Below are positions 61,856-64,000 of a DNA stretch of 64,000 nucleotides, piece after piece; the first letter of the stretch is position 1; every line of letters starts with the position of its first letter. Below the pieces are notes generated by a model. The model did no database searches. It had not been told where the DNA came from and saw only the letters and a program-made list of their open reading frames with translations. Source of the DNA: Hephaestia sp. MAHUQ-44 (GTDB lineage: Bacteria; Pseudomonadota; Alphaproteobacteria; Sphingomonadales; Sphingomonadaceae). The position numbers and the translations under genes are program-made. The DNA lies in contig NZ_JAMSLX010000002.1 in NCBI RefSeq assembly GCF_023806085.1, positions 186,001 to 250,000 on the forward strand, given 5' to 3'.

Positions 61856-64000
61856 ATGCCCAAACGTACCGACATTTCGTCCATTCTCGTCATCGGCGCG
61901 GGGCCGATCATCATCGGGCAGGCGTGCGAGTTCGATTATTCGGGCACGCAGGCGATCAAGGCGTTGAAGGAGGAGGGCTATCGCGTCATCCTCGTCAATT
62001 CCAACCCGGCGACGATCATGACCGATCCCGATCTGGCCGACGCGACCTATGTCGAGCCGATCACGCCCGAGGTGGTCGCCAAGATCATCGCCAAGGAGCG
62101 CCCCGACGCGATCCTGCCGACGATGGGCGGGCAGACCGCGCTCAACACCGCGCTCGCGCTGTTCGAGGACGGCACGCTGGCGCAATACGGCGTCCAGATG
62201 ATCGGCGCCGATGCCGAGGCGATCGACAAGGCCGAGGACCGGCTGAAGTTCCGCGAGGCGATGAGCAGGATCGGGCTCGAAAGCGCGCGCTCGGCGATCG
62301 CGCATACGGTCGAGGAGGCGCTGGCCGCGCTCGAGCATACCGGGCTGCCCGCGATCATCCGGCCGTCGTTCACGCTGGGCGGTACAGGGGGCGGCGTCGC
62401 CTATAACCGGTCCGAGTTCGAGGAGATCGTGAAAAGCGGGCTCGACGCCTCGCCGACGACCGAGGTGCTGATCGAGGAATCGCTGCTCGGCTGGAAGGAA
62501 TATGAGATGGAGGTGGTCCGCGACCGCGCGGACAATTGCATCATCATCTGCTCGATCGAGAATATCGACCCGATGGGCGTGCATACCGGCGATTCGATCA
62601 CCGTCGCCCCGGCGCTGACGCTGACCGACAAGGAATATCAGGTCATGCGCAACGCGAGCATCGCGTGCCTGCGCGAGATCGGCGTCGAGACCGGCGGTTC
62701 CAACGTCCAGTTCGCGGTCAATCCGGCGGACGGGCGGCTGGTCGTGATCGAGATGAACCCGCGCGTGTCGCGGTCGTCGGCGCTGGCATCGAAGGCGACC
62801 GGGTTCCCGATCGCCAAGGTCGCGGCCAAGCTGGCGGTGGGCTATACGCTCGACGAGATCGAGAACGACATCACCGGGGTGACCCCGGCCTCGTTCGAGC
62901 CGACGATCGATTATGTCGTCACCAAGATCCCGCGCTTCGCGTTCGAGAAGTTCAAGGGCGCAGAACCGCTGCTGTCGACCGCGATGAAATCGGTCGGCGA
63001 GGTGATGGCAATCGGGCGCAACATCCACGAATCGTTGCAGAAGGCGCTGCGCGGGCTGGAGACCGGCCTGTCGGGCTTCAACCAGGTCGATGCGCTGGTC
63101 GGTGCGCCGCGCGAGCAGATCGAGGCGGCGCTGGGCCGGCCGACGCCCGATCGGTTGCTGGTCGCTGCGCAGGCATTGCGCGAAGGCTTCACCGTCGCCG
63201 AGATCCACGCGATCGCCAAATACGATCCGTGGTTCCTCGATCGGATCGCCGAGATCGTTGCTGCCGAGGACGCGGTGGGCCGCCACGGCCTGCCGCAGGA
63301 TGCGGAGGGCATGCGGCGCCTGAAATCGATGGGGTTCAGCGACAAAAGGCTCGCCTATCTCGCGCTCAAATCAGCCAATCTGGTGGGCAACGAACGCGGT
63401 ATCGCGCGCGGTAGCGGGCTGATCCACGACGCCGTCAAGGCGATGACCGGCGGCGTCACCGAGGCCGAAGTGCGCGCGCTGCGCCATCGGCTCGGCGTGC
63501 GCCCCGTGTTCAAGCGGATCGATACCTGCGCGGCCGAATTCGAGGCCAAGACGCCCTATATGTATTCGACCTACGAGGCGCCGAGCTTCGGGGTGCCCGA
63601 GAATGAGGCGCTGCCGTCCGACCGCAAGAAGATCGTCATCCTGGGGGGCGGGCCGAACCGGATCGGGCAGGGGATCGAGTTCGATTATTGCTGCTGCCAC
63701 GCGTGCTTCGCGCTCGAGGATGCGGGCTATGAGACGATCATGGTCAATTGCAACCCGGAGACGGTGAGCACCGATTATGACACGTCCGACCGGCTCTATT
63801 TCGAGCCGCTGACCGCCGAGGACGTGCTCGAGATCCTTCATGTCGAGCAATCGAGCGGCGAACTGGTCGGCGTGATCGTCCAGTTCGGCGGGCAGACCCC
63901 GCTCAACCTCGCGCGCGCGCTGGAGCAGGCCGGGATTCCGATCCTCGGCACCTCGCCCGAGGCGATCGATCTGGCCGAGGACCGCGAGCATTTCGCGGCG
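61856..64000 (+). CDS. carB: carbamoyl-phosphate synthase large subunit (partial, runs off the end)
   Basis: Forms carbamoyl phosphate from bicarbonate, ammonia and 2 ATP. The 715 codons present cover the first ATP-grasp (carboxyphosphate) half and the start of the second. Opening [29 protein letters not shown], then [25 protein letters not shown]-grasp [12 protein letters not shown] near 170, [18 protein letters not shown] near 300, and the start of the second repeat [17 protein letters not shown] and GGQTPLN near the window edge. The 3' end lies outside the window. Confidence 0.97.
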   Translation, partial: MPKRTDISSILVIGAGPIIIGQACEFDYSGTQAIKALKEEGYRVILVNSNPATIMTDPDLADATYVEPITPEVVAKIIAKERPDAILPTMGGQTALNTALALFEDGTLAQYGVQMIGADAEAIDKAEDRLKFREAMSRIGLESARSAIAHTVEEALAALEHTGLPAIIRPSFTLGGTGGGVAYNRSEFEEIVKSGLDASPTTEVLIEESLLGWKEYEMEVVRDRADNCIIICSIENIDPMGVHTGDSITVAPALTLTDKEYQVMRNASIACLREIGVETGGSNVQFAVNPADGRLVVIEMNPRVSRSSALASKATGFPIAKVAAKLAVGYTLDEIENDITGVTPASFEPTIDYVVTKIPRFAFEKFKGAEPLLSTAMKSVGEVMAIGRNIHESLQKALRGLETGLSGFNQVDALVGAPREQIEAALGRPTPDRLLVAAQALREGFTVAEIHAIAKYDPWFLDRIAEIVAAEDAVGRHGLPQDAEGMRRLKSMGFSDKRLAYLALKSANLVGNERGIARGSGLIHDAVKAMTGGVTEAEVRALRHRLGVRPVFKRIDTCAAEFEAKTPYMYSTYEAPSFGVPENEALPSDRKKIVILGGGPNRIGQGIEFDYCCCHACFALEDAGYETIMVNCNPETVSTDYDTSDRLYFEPLTAEDVLEILHVEQSSGELVGVIVQFGGQTPLNLARALEQAGIPILGTSPEAIDLAEDREHFAA

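Overview
The window is a 64 kb, GC-rich (roughly two thirds G+C), gene-dense stretch of an alphaproteobacterial chromosome. It most likely comes from Sphingomonas or a close sphingomonad. Reasons: GTG and TTG starts are frequent, there are 4-bp stop/start overlaps, several families of GC-rich palindromic repeats, a TonB-dependent receptor paired with a flavin-dependent halogenase homologue, and the gene order mutM - rpsT - dnaA beside ubiE/ubiB/coaBC/dut, which is typical of the dnaA neighbourhood in alphaproteobacteria. Together with rpmH-rnpA-yidD-yidC-engB this suggests an origin-proximal region. No rRNA, CRISPR array, prophage or insertion sequence was seen. There is one tRNA gene, tRNA-Leu(CAA).

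Layout. 1-5.7 kb: surface polysaccharide precursors (start of an NAD-dependent epimerase, wecC, wecB, galU), with a metallophosphoesterase and an SGNH esterase. 5.7-11.9 kb: a tight leftward seven-gene operon ubiE-ubiB-membrane protein-coaBC-dut-secreted protein-moeB-like. 12-15.2 kb: mutM flanked by two copies of a long palindrome, then rpsT and dnaA with a GANTC-rich control region. 15.3-31 kb: housekeeping (DUF4136 lipoprotein, trpS, murJ, secB, Tim44-like, mltA, smr, a GGDEF/EAL protein, dapE, a cupin, a GST, the engB-yidC-yidD-rnpA-rpmH operon, comM, tRNA-Leu).

31.3-45.8 kb: a sugar catabolic island. A FucP-type transporter, D-mannonate dehydratase ManD, fructuronate reductase, uronate isomerase, a mutarotase, an L-fucose-dehydrogenase-like aldo/keto reductase, a large TonB-dependent receptor, a halogenase homologue, L-fuconate dehydratase and an IclR regulator together suggest uptake and breakdown of glycans carrying both hexuronate and L-fucose. 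Several pathway steps are absent from the window, so they must lie elsewhere. Related CATATA/CATATG-type motifs lie in four of the cluster's control regions.

45.9-55 kb: rimO, a DOMON-like protein coupled to a NamZ-type (DUF1343) muramidase, a histone-H1-like protein, a CoxE-like VWA protein and a MoxR ATPase separated by two cell-wall genes (rlpA-like, CHAP), an unrecognised protein, and a protein whose N-terminus resembles a Phd/YefM antitoxin domain fused to PAS-like sensor segments. 55.4-64 kb: a dense cluster of palindromes, then rpoD, dnaG, a DUF559 nuclease-like gene bracketed by inverted GC-rich repeats, yqeY, and divergent carA-carB (carB runs off the end).

The items most deserving follow-up are the antitoxin-fold/PAS fusion, the repeat-bracketed DUF559 gene, the families of long palindromes (one copy interrupted by another palindrome), the cluster of GANTC sites before dnaA, and the receptor/halogenase pair in the fucose-uronate island.
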